Origin: Aquilaria yunnanensis
Lineage: Eukaryota; Streptophyta; Magnoliopsida; Malvales; Thymelaeaceae
Length of the DNA stretch: 64,000 bases
Reading direction: 5' to 3'
NCBI GenBank assembly: GCA_039654915.1
Contig: CM077593.1
Coordinates: forward strand, 82,626,501-82,690,500
Shown here: piece after piece, positions 1 to 12,200 of the stretch
How positions within the stretch are numbered: position 1 is the first letter of the stretch
Layout of the letters: the number at the start of each line of letters is the position of its first letter
Position numbers and translations under genes: made by a program
Notes under the pieces: model-generated
The model's input: the letters and a program-made list of their open reading frames with translations, nothing else
The model's database searches: none
Told to the model about the DNA's origin: nothing

Positions 1-420
1 AATATGTATAAGTTGTGCGACTGAAATTTAGTTGCATGGTAATTTATGTGACTGAAATTGTCAATCGCACAATGAGACTAACTTTCAGTTGTACGATGCA
101 ATTGAGATTCAATCACACAATGCTACTAATAGATTTAGTCACACGAATTTATTTGGCCCACTTTATCCCACTAACACACTCAGTCGCACGATAGTGGCAC
201 GTTTCAGTCATACGACAATGGCACGGCTCGTGCGACTAGCATTTTTGCTACTGAATTTTCCTGTGGCATATCAGTCGCATGGTGTGAATAAATGCCACTA
301 TTTCTTCAGTTGCATCAACCCATTTTTCTTGTTGTGCATTCATGTTACTCCAGACAATCCCATGCCACTTTACATTGCCAAAGTTTTCAAGTAAATGCAA
401 GAATGTTAGTTTCATGATAA
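1..420. mobile_element. Edge of a DNA transposon with reiterated GTCGCACGA-like motifs
   Basis: Between 1 and about 320 a degenerate motif close to CAGTCGCACGA, or its complement TCGTGCGACTG, recurs about ten times in both orientations (for example near 14, 60, 88, 111, 140, 180, 206, 228, 270 and 308). Arrays of short motifs in mixed orientation are typical of the subterminal regions of plant CACTA and some other DNA transposons, where the transposase binds. No terminal inverted repeat or target duplication is visible because the element runs off the left edge, so the superfamily is an inference. The reading frames crossing it on either strand have no recognisable domain. Confidence 0.45.
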
Positions 421-430
421 ATCTGCTACC

Positions 431-545
431 TTGAACACACCCACCCATTATCAGTAATAAGATCAAGAAACAAAGTTCGAACTCCCTGAATATTTTTCCT
501 TATAGAAGAAGCATCAATGGCAACCTTTAACTCCCAGAATAAACT
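431..545 (-). other. Possible exon remnant of unknown origin
   Basis: On the minus strand a frame of about 38 codons reads LFWELKVAIDASSIRKNIQG and continues through LFLDLITDNGWVCSR, ending at a GTAGCA that could be a splice donor. The composition looks more protein-like than the surrounding AT-rich sequence. It is preceded by an in-frame stop and has no start codon. I do not recognise the family. It may be a decayed transposon or host exon. Confidence 0.2.
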
Positions 546-1121
546 CTAATCATATGAAAGCCCCAAAAAATCTTTTTTATATTCACTTAAACTCATACTA
601 CACAAAACCCAAAAATTTTTTTTATTTTTTTACCATTAGTTAAACTATTACTACAGGAAACCTAAAATGAGATTTTTCACAAAATTTAAAAAAGAAAAAT
701 CTATATCACAAACTATACATTCCTCAATCTACTTGCTCAGAAAAACAGATAATACTTTACTTACAGGATAAAATCATGTGGCGTTTGGCAAATTTTTTAA
801 AATAATTATGAATAATTATTTCTATAGTAGTAATGTTATTTATATACATATACAGTTGGAGACACACGGAGCCACTAGTTTGACGAGTCGAAATCCTCTA
901 CACCGTTTCCCTCCACCATCTCGTCCCCCATTCACCTAAGATCAACACGTGTCCTCACCAAACCGATATGGTTTTAACGGCGTTATGTCTATTTTATTTC
1001 CCAATTCCATTTTTCTCTCGGCAACTTCCAGCTACTGAACAACTTCAGTCAATTTCGAGCAAATCTGACGAGCTTAGTTCTTTTTGGGCGCCTTAATCAA
1101 TGAAGCTCACTGTAGGCGATT
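546..1121. other. Intergenic region, AT-rich, possible MITE relic, leader-like end
   Basis: About 565-700 holds phrases such as CTACACAAAACCC that recur inside the Stowaway-like element near 39348, so this may be a decayed relative, but no termini are visible. About 850-1120 is less AT-rich and includes pyrimidine-rich stretches, as expected of a plant 5' leader before the small gene that follows. A weak TATA-like stretch lies near 839-851. Nothing firmer was seen. Confidence 0.25.
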
Positions 1122-1509
1122 ATGGGCAGCTCATGGATTTTGGCAGCCGACTCGTTGAAGGGGAGGCGGTTGTTAGAGGTGTGGCAGAGGGGCCTTGAAG
1201 CGGAGGCGGTGATTCGAGGGTCAAAGATTTTCAAAGCGGTTCAGAGGGTATGCTTTGCAAAGTCAATTGATAGGGATTTTCATCTGAACAAGAGATTAGT
1301 AAGTTCAAAATTTGTACTGTTCTTCTTTTTTTTTCCCCCGTTTTTATTCGATAATTCCGAAGCTTTCTGTCGCTCTGTTTCTATGTTCAATGGAAGAAAG
1401 TAAGAGGAAATCTTTTGTTAAATAAGCAAAATCCCATATGGATAAACAATATTTTGATTATTAGGCTGCAATTGTAGAGCTGTTTAAGGCTTTAAGTGGC
1501 TTTAAGTAG
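1122..1509 (+). CDS. Small two-exon protein of unknown function (predicted)
   Basis: Exon 1 (1122-1298) encodes 59 residues beginning MGSSWILAADSLKGRR and ends at a strong donor, TTA|GTAAGT. The 166-bp intron (1299-1464) is T-rich near its start and ends TTATTAG. Exon 2 (1465-1509) continues in the same phase with AAIVELFKALSGFK and a stop, for 73 residues in all. The protein is basic and looks helical, with no signal peptide or transmembrane segment that I can see. The family is not recognised. The start chosen is the first ATG in the frame; an overlapping ATG at 1101 opens a different frame that stops after about 32 codons. Support comes from strong splice signals joining two protein-like stretches without a frame break. 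It could instead be a truncated first part of a larger gene or a chance model. Transcript evidence would decide. Confidence 0.42.
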
Positions 1510-3064
1510 GAAATGCTTTCTGGTAACTAGTGTGCCACGCACACAGATCATCTCGTGATATAAAGCCACGGCATATACCGCTTGACAACTATTACAAAGC
1601 CTGGGCCAAAGGGATTTGTTGCACCTGAATGGTAGACGCTTTGACCAATTTTTGGAATATAGTATTGCAGCGAAATTAAGTCAGGTAAAAAAAACATGAG
1701 AAAAAGAAAAGTAAATCATGGAAAGTATCTTACATGTGCACACAAATGGAACTTTTGCCCACCAATCACAGAAGAAAAGTGTAGGGTAGAAAATTTTGCT
1801 TGCCGAGTAGACAGAGGTAGGGTAGAAAAGTGTAAGAAAAAGTGAAAAAAGCTATGGCAGGAGAGCGTATTGTGAGATAGATGAAGGTAAAACGGCAAAA
1901 TAAAAACCTAAATAAATTAGTGGACATGTGCCATTATTTGATAAGTGGTGGATGGAGTGGTGGACTAATTTGGGGTACAGGATTTGAACTCTAGTTTGGC
2001 ATGGCTAGCATAAAAACACACTACATCCGTTACTGTTGAACGTGTTCATTAACAATTGGCTTCAGCAACCAACCAGGAAAGCCGAATTTGTACTCGAGAC
2101 CAAGAATTAAAAAAATGATTCAGTGGTAAGATCAAGTGTTTGTATTGACTATGAGTTACTTTGTTAGCCATTTTCTTACCGTCTGCTCCCTCAGAAAATC
2201 AATCACTTTGAAAATCTTGTCTTGCAAAAACAAAGGACATATTTTCCAAAAGTAATTATTACATATCATATATCAAATTTTTAAGGATAAAAAAACACTT
2301 AGTAACCACTAAAAAATTCATTATTAACTAGTTTATATATTTGATGTTGCCATAGGTTCAAAATTGTACTTTCTTTGTCTAAAGGTCTTTATAATATTAC
2401 TATTTACAGTAATTAATATATATATTTTTTTATCTTCAACATTTTATTATATAAATGAAATAATTTTATTACTAAATGATAAATGAAAACTATATTTAGC
2501 TAAATATATTTTTTAAAAAATTTTTTATCAAATAATAATATGAATAAATTTAGGGCAAACTTCAATAAAAAAAAGTAAAAAAAATATGCTCAATGTCATA
2601 TAAAATAACATTTCTGTCTATTCATAGGTGTTCCTCATTGGCAATCCCAGGAGAAAAAAATTATAGAACTTTGTATATATGTTTTAATTTCAACTAATGC
2701 TTTTACTTGCCAGTACTTCAGTAGAAGATATCACCGCATTGGTTGGCCAGTACTAATTCACCCGGCAGTTAATAAAAAATAGATGTGAAATAATGGACTT
2801 CTACCTCAACTCAAGGCACGTAGGTCCACCGTATTCAGAAATATTAGACTTATTATTATGAGTATTGCCAGACCAATAGAGCTAAGAAGTTAGTCAAACA
2901 GTGAGACCTTATCTAGAGCTTTAAAAAGATTATGTAAAGAGAATGAACATAGAATCTCAAACTGAAAATTGAAACCCCGTTTTCTTCAAAATTTCATACT
3001 TAGAAAATAAAAGAAATAATCCTTTTTAGCGAAATAAAAGAACTTTTTTGAATATCTTGTATTA
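1510..3064. other. Intergenic region, AT-rich, nothing recognised
   Basis: No reading frame with a recognisable domain was found. 2230-2640 is extremely A+T rich with poly-A and poly-T runs. 1700-1900 is purine-rich on the plus strand and open only by chance on the minus strand. No clear terminal repeats or target duplications were found here. Confidence 0.3.
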
Positions 3065-3086
3065 TAGATGAGCATAGGTTGGGTAA
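3065..3086 (+). repeat. Left terminal inverted repeat of the array element
   Basis: TAGATGAGCATAGGTTGGGT pairs with the complement of the right end at 31749-31770 (TAGGGGTGAGCATGGTTTGA) after small gaps and a few mismatches. It is the more diverged of the two ends, since the usual TAGGGGTG start has become TAGATG. Confidence 0.6.
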
Positions 3087-3191
3087 ACCTAAAATTCAAC
3101 CCGAGTCATCTCTATTGGGTTGAGTTTAGTTGGGTAAAAATGGAATATGGTTTCTGGGTTGGTTCTATATATAAGAAATCAATGGTTTTTA

Positions 3192-3217
3192 GGTTGATTC
3201 TGGTTCCATATAGAACC
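3192..3217 (+). repeat. Left copy of the 26-bp subterminal repeat that likely seeded the array
   Basis: GGTTGATTCTGGTTCCATAT followed by AGAACC matches, with several substitutions, the 26 bases at 31717-31742 next to the right terminus (GGTTGATTTTATTCCACCAT then AAAACC). The two positions are 28,525 bases apart, which is 37 monomer lengths. Every internal junction carries the right-type 26 bases followed directly by the left-type flank (AACTTGAGG), as expected if recombination between the two copies created the tandem array. Confidence 0.6.
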
Positions 3218-3233
3218 AACTTGAGGTGGAACC

Positions 3234-6200
3234 GAATTCGAGGTATATATATATATATATAATTATATAATTAAAATATAGCTTTATTAATATATCCATA
3301 TATAAATGTATTTCTTTGAAAAATTATGATGATCATCTTGTGTTTTTATATTAAATCCTTAAACTAATGTCACAAATTGAAACAACATGGAAGTTTTGAG
3401 ATCGTTCAGAAAATTTCTCCATATTCACTTGAATCACTTCACTTCCTAGACTGACTACTCCTGAGTTATTTTGCTTTCAATCTTTCTTTTCCAACCTACT
3501 CTCTATGACAAAATCCTCAAGTTTTTTCACTTATGAGCCATGTAAAACTGAAAATTCATGACATCAACATATTTCATATTTTGATACTAAAGAAGATAGT
3601 TTTAAAGGGTCAACTTTTCATGTTAACTGTCATGCGAATATTGAAGTTACTGGAGGGAAGTAAATTGATTAAAATGAAAGATACTTCGAAAGCAATTCTT
3701 TTAAATCATTTTGGTAACAACATTTTAAACTTTTATGAATATGTCTAAGTACATCTATGTAAATATTGATTTAACTGTATATTATGATGAATATTTCATA
3801 AACTGGCTATGGATGCAATTTTATTGAATTTTAGTATTTTTATATGTATATGGTATAAATTGAAAAATCAAAAAATCAAAATTGAAAAACTAAGAACCAC
3901 GATTCTGGTTTTGTTCGGTTCTCAATTATCGGGTTGGATAAAAAAATTTTGGAAGCAAGATCATTTCGGGTTGATTTTATTCCACCATAAAACCAACTTG
4001 AGGTAGAACCGAATTCGAGGTATATATATATAATTATATAGTAAAAATATAGCTTTATTAATATATCCATATATAAATGTATTTCTTTGAAAAATTATGA
4101 TGATCATCTTGTGTTTTTATATTAAATCCTTAAACTAATGTCACAAATTGAAAGAACATGGAAGTTTTGAGATCGTTCAGAAAATTTCTCCATATTCACT
4201 TGAATCACTTCACTTCCTAGACTGACTACTCCTGAGTTATTTTGCTTTCAATCTTTCTTTTCCAACCTACTCTCTATGACAAAATCCTCAAGTTTTTTCA
4301 CTTATGAGCCATGTAAAACTGGAAATTCATGACATCAACATATTTCATATTTTGATACTAAAGAAGATAGTTTTAACGGGTCAACTTTTCATGTTAACTG
4401 TCATGCAAATATTGAAGTTACTGGAGAGAAGTAAATTGATTAAGATGAAAGATACTTCTAAAGCAATTCTTTTAAATCATTTTGGTAACAACATTTTAAA
4501 CTTTTATGAATATGTCTAAGTACATCTATGTAAATATTGATTTAACTGTATATTATGATGAATATTTCATAAACTGGCTATGAATGCAATTTTATTGAAT
4601 TTTAGTATTTTTATATGTATATGGTATAAATTGAAAAATCTAAAAATCAAAATTGAAAAACTAAGAACCATGATTCTGGTTTTGTTCGGTTCTCAATTAC
4701 CGGGTTGGATAAAAAAATTTTGGAAACAAGATCATTTCGGGTTGATTTTATTCCACCATAAAACCAACTTGAGATAGAACCGAATTCGAGGTATATATAT
4801 ATAATTATATAATAAAAATATAGCTTTATTAATATATCCATATATAAATGTATTTCTTTGAAAAATTATCATGATTATCTTGTGTTTTTATATTAAATCC
4901 TTAAACTAATGTCACAAATTGAAACAACATGGAAGTTTTGAGAATGTTCAGAAAATTTCTCCATATTCACTTGAATCACTTCACTTCCTAGACAGACTAC
5001 TCCTGAGTTATTTTGCTTTCAATCTTTCTTTTCCAACCAACTCTCTATGACAAAATCCTCAAGTTTTTTCACTTATGAGCCATGTAAAACTGGAAATTCA
5101 TGACATCAACATATTTCATATTTTGATACTAAAGAAGATAGTTTTAAAGGGTCAACTTTTCATGTTAACTGTCATGCGAATATTGAAGTTACTGGAGGGA
5201 AGTAAATTGATTAAGATGAAAGATACTTCTAAAGCAATTCTTTTAAATCATTTTGGTAACAACATTTTAAACTTTTATGAATATATCTAAGTACATCTAT
5301 GTAAATATTGATTTGACTGTATATTATGATGAATATTTCATAAACTGGCTATGGATGCAATTTTATTGAATTTTAGTATTTTTATATGTATATGGCATAA
5401 ATTGAAAAATCTAAAAATCAAAATTGAAAAACCAAGAACCATGATTCTGGTTTTGTTTGGTTCTCAATTACCGGGTTGGATAAAAAAATTTTGAAAATAA
5501 GATCATTTCGGGTTGATTTTATTCCACCATAAAACCAACTTGAGGTAGAACCGAATTCGAGGTATATATATATAATTATATAATAAAAATATAGCTTTAT
5601 TAATATATCCATATATAAATGTATTTCTTTGAAAAATTATGAAGATCATCTTGTGTTTTTATTTTAAATTCTTAAACTAATGTCACAAATTGAAACAACA
5701 TGGAAGTTTTGAGATCGTTCAGAAAATTTCTCCATATTCACTTGAATCACTTCACTTCCTAGACTGACTACTCCTGAGTTATTTTGCTTTCAATCTTTCT
5801 TTTCCAACCTACTCTCTATGCCAAAATCCTCATGTTTTTTCACTTATGAGCCATGTAAAACTGAAAATTCATGACATCAACATATTTCATATTTTGATAT
5901 TAAAGAAGATAGTTTTAAAGGATCAACTTTTCATGTTAACTGTCATGCGAATATTGAAGTTACTGGAGGGAAGTAAATTGATTAAGATGAAAGATACTTT
6001 TAAAGCAATTCTTTTAAATCATTTTGGTAACAACATTTTAAACTTTTATGAATATGTCTAAGTACATCTATGTAAATATTGATTTAACTGTATATTATGA
6101 TGAATATTTCATAAACTGGCTATGGATGCAATTTTATTGAATTTTAGTATTTTTATATGTATATGGTATAAATTGAAACATCTAAAAATCAAAATTGAAA

Positions 6201-9200
6201 AACTAAGAACCATGATTCTGGTTTTGCTCGGTTCTCAATTATTGGGTTGGATAAAAAAATTTTGGAAACAAGATCATTTCGGGTTGATTTTATTCCACCA
6301 TAAAACCAACTTGAGGTAGAACCGAATTCGAGGTATCTATATATAATTATATAATAAAAATATAGCTTTATTAATATATCCATATATAAATGTATTTCTT
6401 TGAAAAATTATGAAGATCATCTTGTGTTTTTATTTTAAATTCTTAAACTAATGTCACAAATTGAAACAACATGGAAGTTTTGAGATCGTTCAGAAAATTT
6501 CTCCATATTCACTTGAATCACTTCACTTCCTAGATTGACTACTCCTAAGTTATTTTGCTTTCAATCTTTCTTTTCCAACCTACTCTCTATGACAAAATCC
6601 TCAAGTTTTTTCACTTATGAGCCATGTAAAACTAAAAATTCATGACATCAACATATTTCATATTTTGATACTAAAGAAGATAGTTTTAAAGGGTCAACTT
6701 TTCATGTTAACTGTCATGCGAATATTGAAGTTACTGGAGGGAAGTAAATTGAATAAGATGAAAGGTACTTCTAAAGCAATTCTTTTAAACCATTTTGGTA
6801 ACAACATTTTAAACTTTTATGAATATGTCTAAGTACATCTATGTAAATATTGATTTAACTGGATATTATGATGAATATTTCATAAACTGGCTATGGATGC
6901 AATTTTATTGAATTTTAGTATTTTTATATGTATATGGTATAAATTGAAAAATCTAAAAATCAAAATTGAAAAACTAAGAACCATGATTCTGGTTTTGTTC
7001 GGTTCTCAATTATCGGGTTGGATAAAAAAATTTTGGAAACAAGATCATTTCGGGGTGATTTTATTCCACCATAAAACCAACTTGAGGTAAAACCGAATTC
7101 GAGGTATGTATATATAATTATATAATAAAAATATAGCTTTGTTAATATATCCATATATAAATGTATTTCTTTGAAAAATTATGATGATCATCTTGTATTT
7201 TTATATTAAATCCTTAAACTAATGTCACAAATTGAAACAACATGGAAGTTTTGAGATCGTTCAGAAAATTTCTCCATATTCACTTGAATCACTTCACTTC
7301 CTAGACTGACTACTCCTTAGTTTTTTTGCTTTCAATCTTTCTTTTCCAACCAACTCTCTATGACAAAATCCTCAAGTTTTTTCACTTATGAGCCATGTAA
7401 AACTGAAAATTCATGACATCAACATATTTCATATTTGGTACTAAAGAAGATAGTTTTAAAGGGTCAACTTTTCATGTTAACTGTCATGCGAATATTGAAG
7501 TTACTGCAGGGAAGTAAATTGATTAAGATGAAAGATACTTCTAAAGCAACTCTTTTAAACCATTTTGGTAACAAAATTTTAAACTTTTATGAATATGTCT
7601 AAGTACATCTATGTAAATATTGATTTAACTGTATATTATGATGAATATTTCATAAACTGGCTATGGATGCAATTTTTTTGAATTTTAGTATTTTTATATG
7701 TATATGGCATAAATTGAAAAATCTAAAAATCAAAATTGAAAAACTAAGAACCATGATTCTGGTTTTGTTCGGTTCTCAATTACCGGGTTGGATAAAAAAA
7801 TTTTGAAAACAAGATCATTTCGGGTTGATTTTATTCCACCATAAAACCAACTTGAGGTAGAACCGAATTCGAGGTATATATATATAATTATATAATAAAA
7901 ATATAGCTTTATTAATATATCCATATATAAATGTATTTCTTTGAAAAATTATGATGATCATCTTGTGTTTTTATATTAAATCCTTAAACTAATGTCACAA
8001 ATTGAAAGAACATGGAAGTTTTGAGATCGTTCAGAAAATTTCTTCATATTCACTTGAATCACTTCACTTCCTAGACTGACTACTCCTGAGTTTTTTTGCT
8101 TTCAATCTTTCTTTTCCAACCTACTCTCCATGACAAAATCCTCAAGTTTTTTCACTTATGAGCCATGTAAAACTGGAAATTCATGACATCAACATATTTC
8201 ATATTTTGATATTAAAGAATATACTTTTAAAGGGTCAACTTTTCATGTTAACTGTCATGCGAATATTGAAGTTACTGGAGGGAAGTAAATTGATTAAGAT
8301 GAAAGATACTTCTAAAGCAATTCTTTTAAATCATTTTGGTAACAACATTTTAAACTTTTATGAATATGTCTAAGTACATCTATGTAAATATTGATTTAAC
8401 TGTATATTATGATGAATATTTTATAAACTGGCTATGGATGCAATTTTATTGAATTTTAGTATTTTTATATGTATATGGTATAAATTGAAAAATCTAAAAA
8501 TCAAAATTGAAAAACTAAGAACCGTGATTCTGGTTTTGTTCAGTTCTCAATTATTGGGTTGGATAAAAAAATTTTGGAAACAAGATCATTTCGGGTTGAT
8601 TTTGTTCCACCATAAAACCAACTTGAGGTAGAACCGAATTCGAGGTATATATATATAATTATATAATAAAAATATAGCTTTATTAATATATCCATATATA
8701 AATGTATTTCTTTGAAAAATTATGAAGATCATCTTGTGTTTTTGTTTTAAATTCTTAAACTAATGTCACAAATTGAAACAACATGGAAGTTTTTAGATCG
8801 TTCAGAAAATTTCTCCATATTCACTTGAATCACTTCACTTCCTAGACTGACTACTCCTGAGTTATTTTGCTTTCAATCTTTCTTTTCCAACCTACTCTCT
8901 ATGACAAAATCCTCAAGTTTTTTCACTTATGAGCCATGTAAAACTGAAAATTCATGACATCAACATATTTCATATTTTGATACTAAAGAAGATAGTTTTA
9001 AAGGGTCAACTTTTCATGTTAACTGTCATGCGAATATTGAAGTTACTGGAGGGAAGTAAATTGAATAAGATGAAAGGTACTTCTAAAGCAATTCTTTTAA
9101 ACCATTTTGGTAACAACATTTTAAACTTTTATGAATATGTCTAAGTACATCTATGTAAATATTGATTTAACTGGATATTATGATGAATATTTCATAAACT

Positions 9201-12200
9201 GGCTATGGATGCAATTTTATTGAATTTTAGTATTTTTATATGTATATGGTATAAATTGAAAAATCTAAAAATCAAAATTGAAAAACTAAGAACCATGATT
9301 CTGGTTTTGTTCGGTTCTCAATTATCGGGTTGGATAAAAAAATTTTGGAAACAAGATCATTTCGGGGTGATTTTATTCCACCATAAAACCAACTTGAGGT
9401 AAAACCGAATTCGAGGTATGTATATATAATTATATAATAAAAATATAGCTTTGTTAATATATCCATATATAAATGTATTTCTTTGAAAAATTATGATGAT
9501 CATCTTGTATTTTTATATTAAATCCTTAAACTAATGTCACAAATTGAAACAACATGGAAGTTTTGAGATCGTTCAAAAAATTTCTCCATATTCACTTGAA
9601 TCACTTCACTTCCTAGACTGACTACTCCTGAGTTTTTTTGCTTTCAATCTTTCTTTTCCAACCAACTCTCTATGACAAAATCCTCAAGTTTTTTCACTTA
9701 TGAGCCATGTAAAACTGAAAATTCATGACATCAACATATTTCATCTTTGGTACTAAAGAAGATAGTTTTAAAGGGTCAACTTTTCATGTTAACTGTCATG
9801 CGAATATTGAAGTTACTGGAGGGAAGTAAATTGATTAAGATGAAAGATACTTCTAAAGCAACTCTTTTAAACCATTTTGGTAACAAAATTTTAAACTTTT
9901 ATGAATATGTCTAAGTACATCTATGTAAATATTGATTTAACTGTATATTATGATGAATATTTCATAAACTGGCTATGGATGCAATTTTGTTGAATTTTAG
10001 TATTTTTATATGTATATGGCATAAATTGAAAAATCTAAAAATCAAAATTGAAAAACTAAGAACCATGATTCTGGTTTTGTTCGGTTCTCAATTACCGGGT
10101 TGGATAAAAAAATTTTGAAAACAAGATCATTTCGGGTTGATTTTATTCCACCATAAAACCAACTTGAGGTAGAACCGAATTCGAGGTATATATATATAAT
10201 TATATAATAAAAATATAGCTTTATTAATATATCCATATATAAATGTATTTCTTTGAAAAATTATGATGATCATCTTGTGTTTTTATATTAAATCCTTAAA
10301 CTAATGTCACAAATTGAAAGAACATGGAAGTTTTGAGATCGTTCAGAAAATTTCTTCATATTCACTTGAATCACTTCACTTCCTAGACTGACTACTCCTG
10401 AGTTTTTTTGCTTTCAATCTTTCTTTTCCAACCTACTCTCCATGACAAAATCCTCAAGTTTTTTCACTTATGAGCCATGTAAAACTGGAAATTCATGACA
10501 TCAACATATTTCATATTTTGATATTAAAGAATATAGTTTTAAAGGGTCAACTTTTCATGTTAACTGTCATGCGAATATTGAAGTTACTGGAGGGAAGTAA
10601 ATTGATTAAGATGAAAGATACTTCTAAAGCAATTCTTTTAAATCATTTTGGTAACAACATTTTAAACTTTTATGAATATGTCTAAGTACATCTATGTAAA
10701 TATTGATTTAACTGTATATTATGATGAATATTTCATAAACTGGCTATGGATGCAATTTTATTGAATTTTAGTATTTTTATATGTATATGGTATAAATTGA
10801 AAAATCTAAAAATCAAAATTGAAAAACTAAGAACCGTGATTCTGGTTTTGTTCAGTTCTCAATTATTGGGTTGGATAAAAAAATTTTGGAAACAAGATCA
10901 TTTCGGGTTGATTTTGTTCCACCATAAAACCAACTTGAGGTAGAACCGAATTCGAGGTATATATATATAATTATATAATAAAAATATAGCTTTATTAATA
11001 TATCCATATTTAAATGTATTTCTTTGAAAAATTATGAAGATCATCTTGTGTTTTTGTTTTAAATTCTTAAACTAATGTCACAAATTGAAACAACATGGAA
11101 GTTTTTAGATCGTTCAGAAAATTTCTCCATATTCACTTGAATCACTTCACTTCCTAGACTGACTACTCCTGAGTTATTTTGCTTTCAATCTTTCTTTTCC
11201 AACCTACTCTCTATGACAAAATCCTCAAGTTTTTTCACTTATGAGCCATGTAAAACTGAAAATTCATGACATCAACATATTTCATATTTTGATACTAAAG
11301 AAGATAGTTTTAAAGGGTCAACTTTTCATGTTAACTGTCATGCGAATATTGAAGTTACTGGAGGGAAGTAAATTGAATAAGATGAAAGGTACTTCTAAAG
11401 CAATTCTTTTAAACCATTTTGGTAACAACATTTTAAACTTTTATGAATATGTCTAAGTACATCTATGTAAATATTGATTTAACTGGATATTATGATGAAT
11501 ATTTCATAAACTGGCTATGGATGCAATTTTATTGAATTTTAGTATTTTTATATGTATATGGTATAAATTGAAAAATCTAAAAATCAAAATTGAAAAACTA
11601 AGAACCATGATTCTGGTTTTGTTCGGTTCTCAATTATCGGGTTGGATAAAAAAATTTTGGAAACAAGATCATTTCGGGGTGATTTTATTCCACCATAAAA
11701 CCAACTTGAGGTAAAACCGAATTCGAGGTATGTATATATAATTATATAATAAAAATATAGCTTTGTTAATATATCCATATATAAATGTATTTCTTTGAAA
11801 AATTATGATGATCATCTTGTATTTTTATATTAAATCCTTAAACTAATGTCACAAATTGAAACAACATGGAAGTTTTGAGATCGTTCAGAAAATTTCTCCA
11901 TATTCACTTGAATCACTTCACTTCCTAGACTGACTACTCCTGAGTTTTTTTGCTTTCAATCTTTCTTTTCCAACCAACTCTCTATGACAAAATCCTCAAG
12001 TTTTTTCACTTATGAGCCATGTAAAACTGAAAATTCATGACATCAACATATTTCATATTTGGTACTAAAGAAGATAGTTTTAAAGGGTCAACTTTTCATG
12101 TTAACTGTCATGCGAATATTGAAGTTACTGGAGGGAAGTAAATTGATTAAGATGAAAGATACTTCTAAAGCAACTCTTTTAAACCATTTTGGTAACAAAA

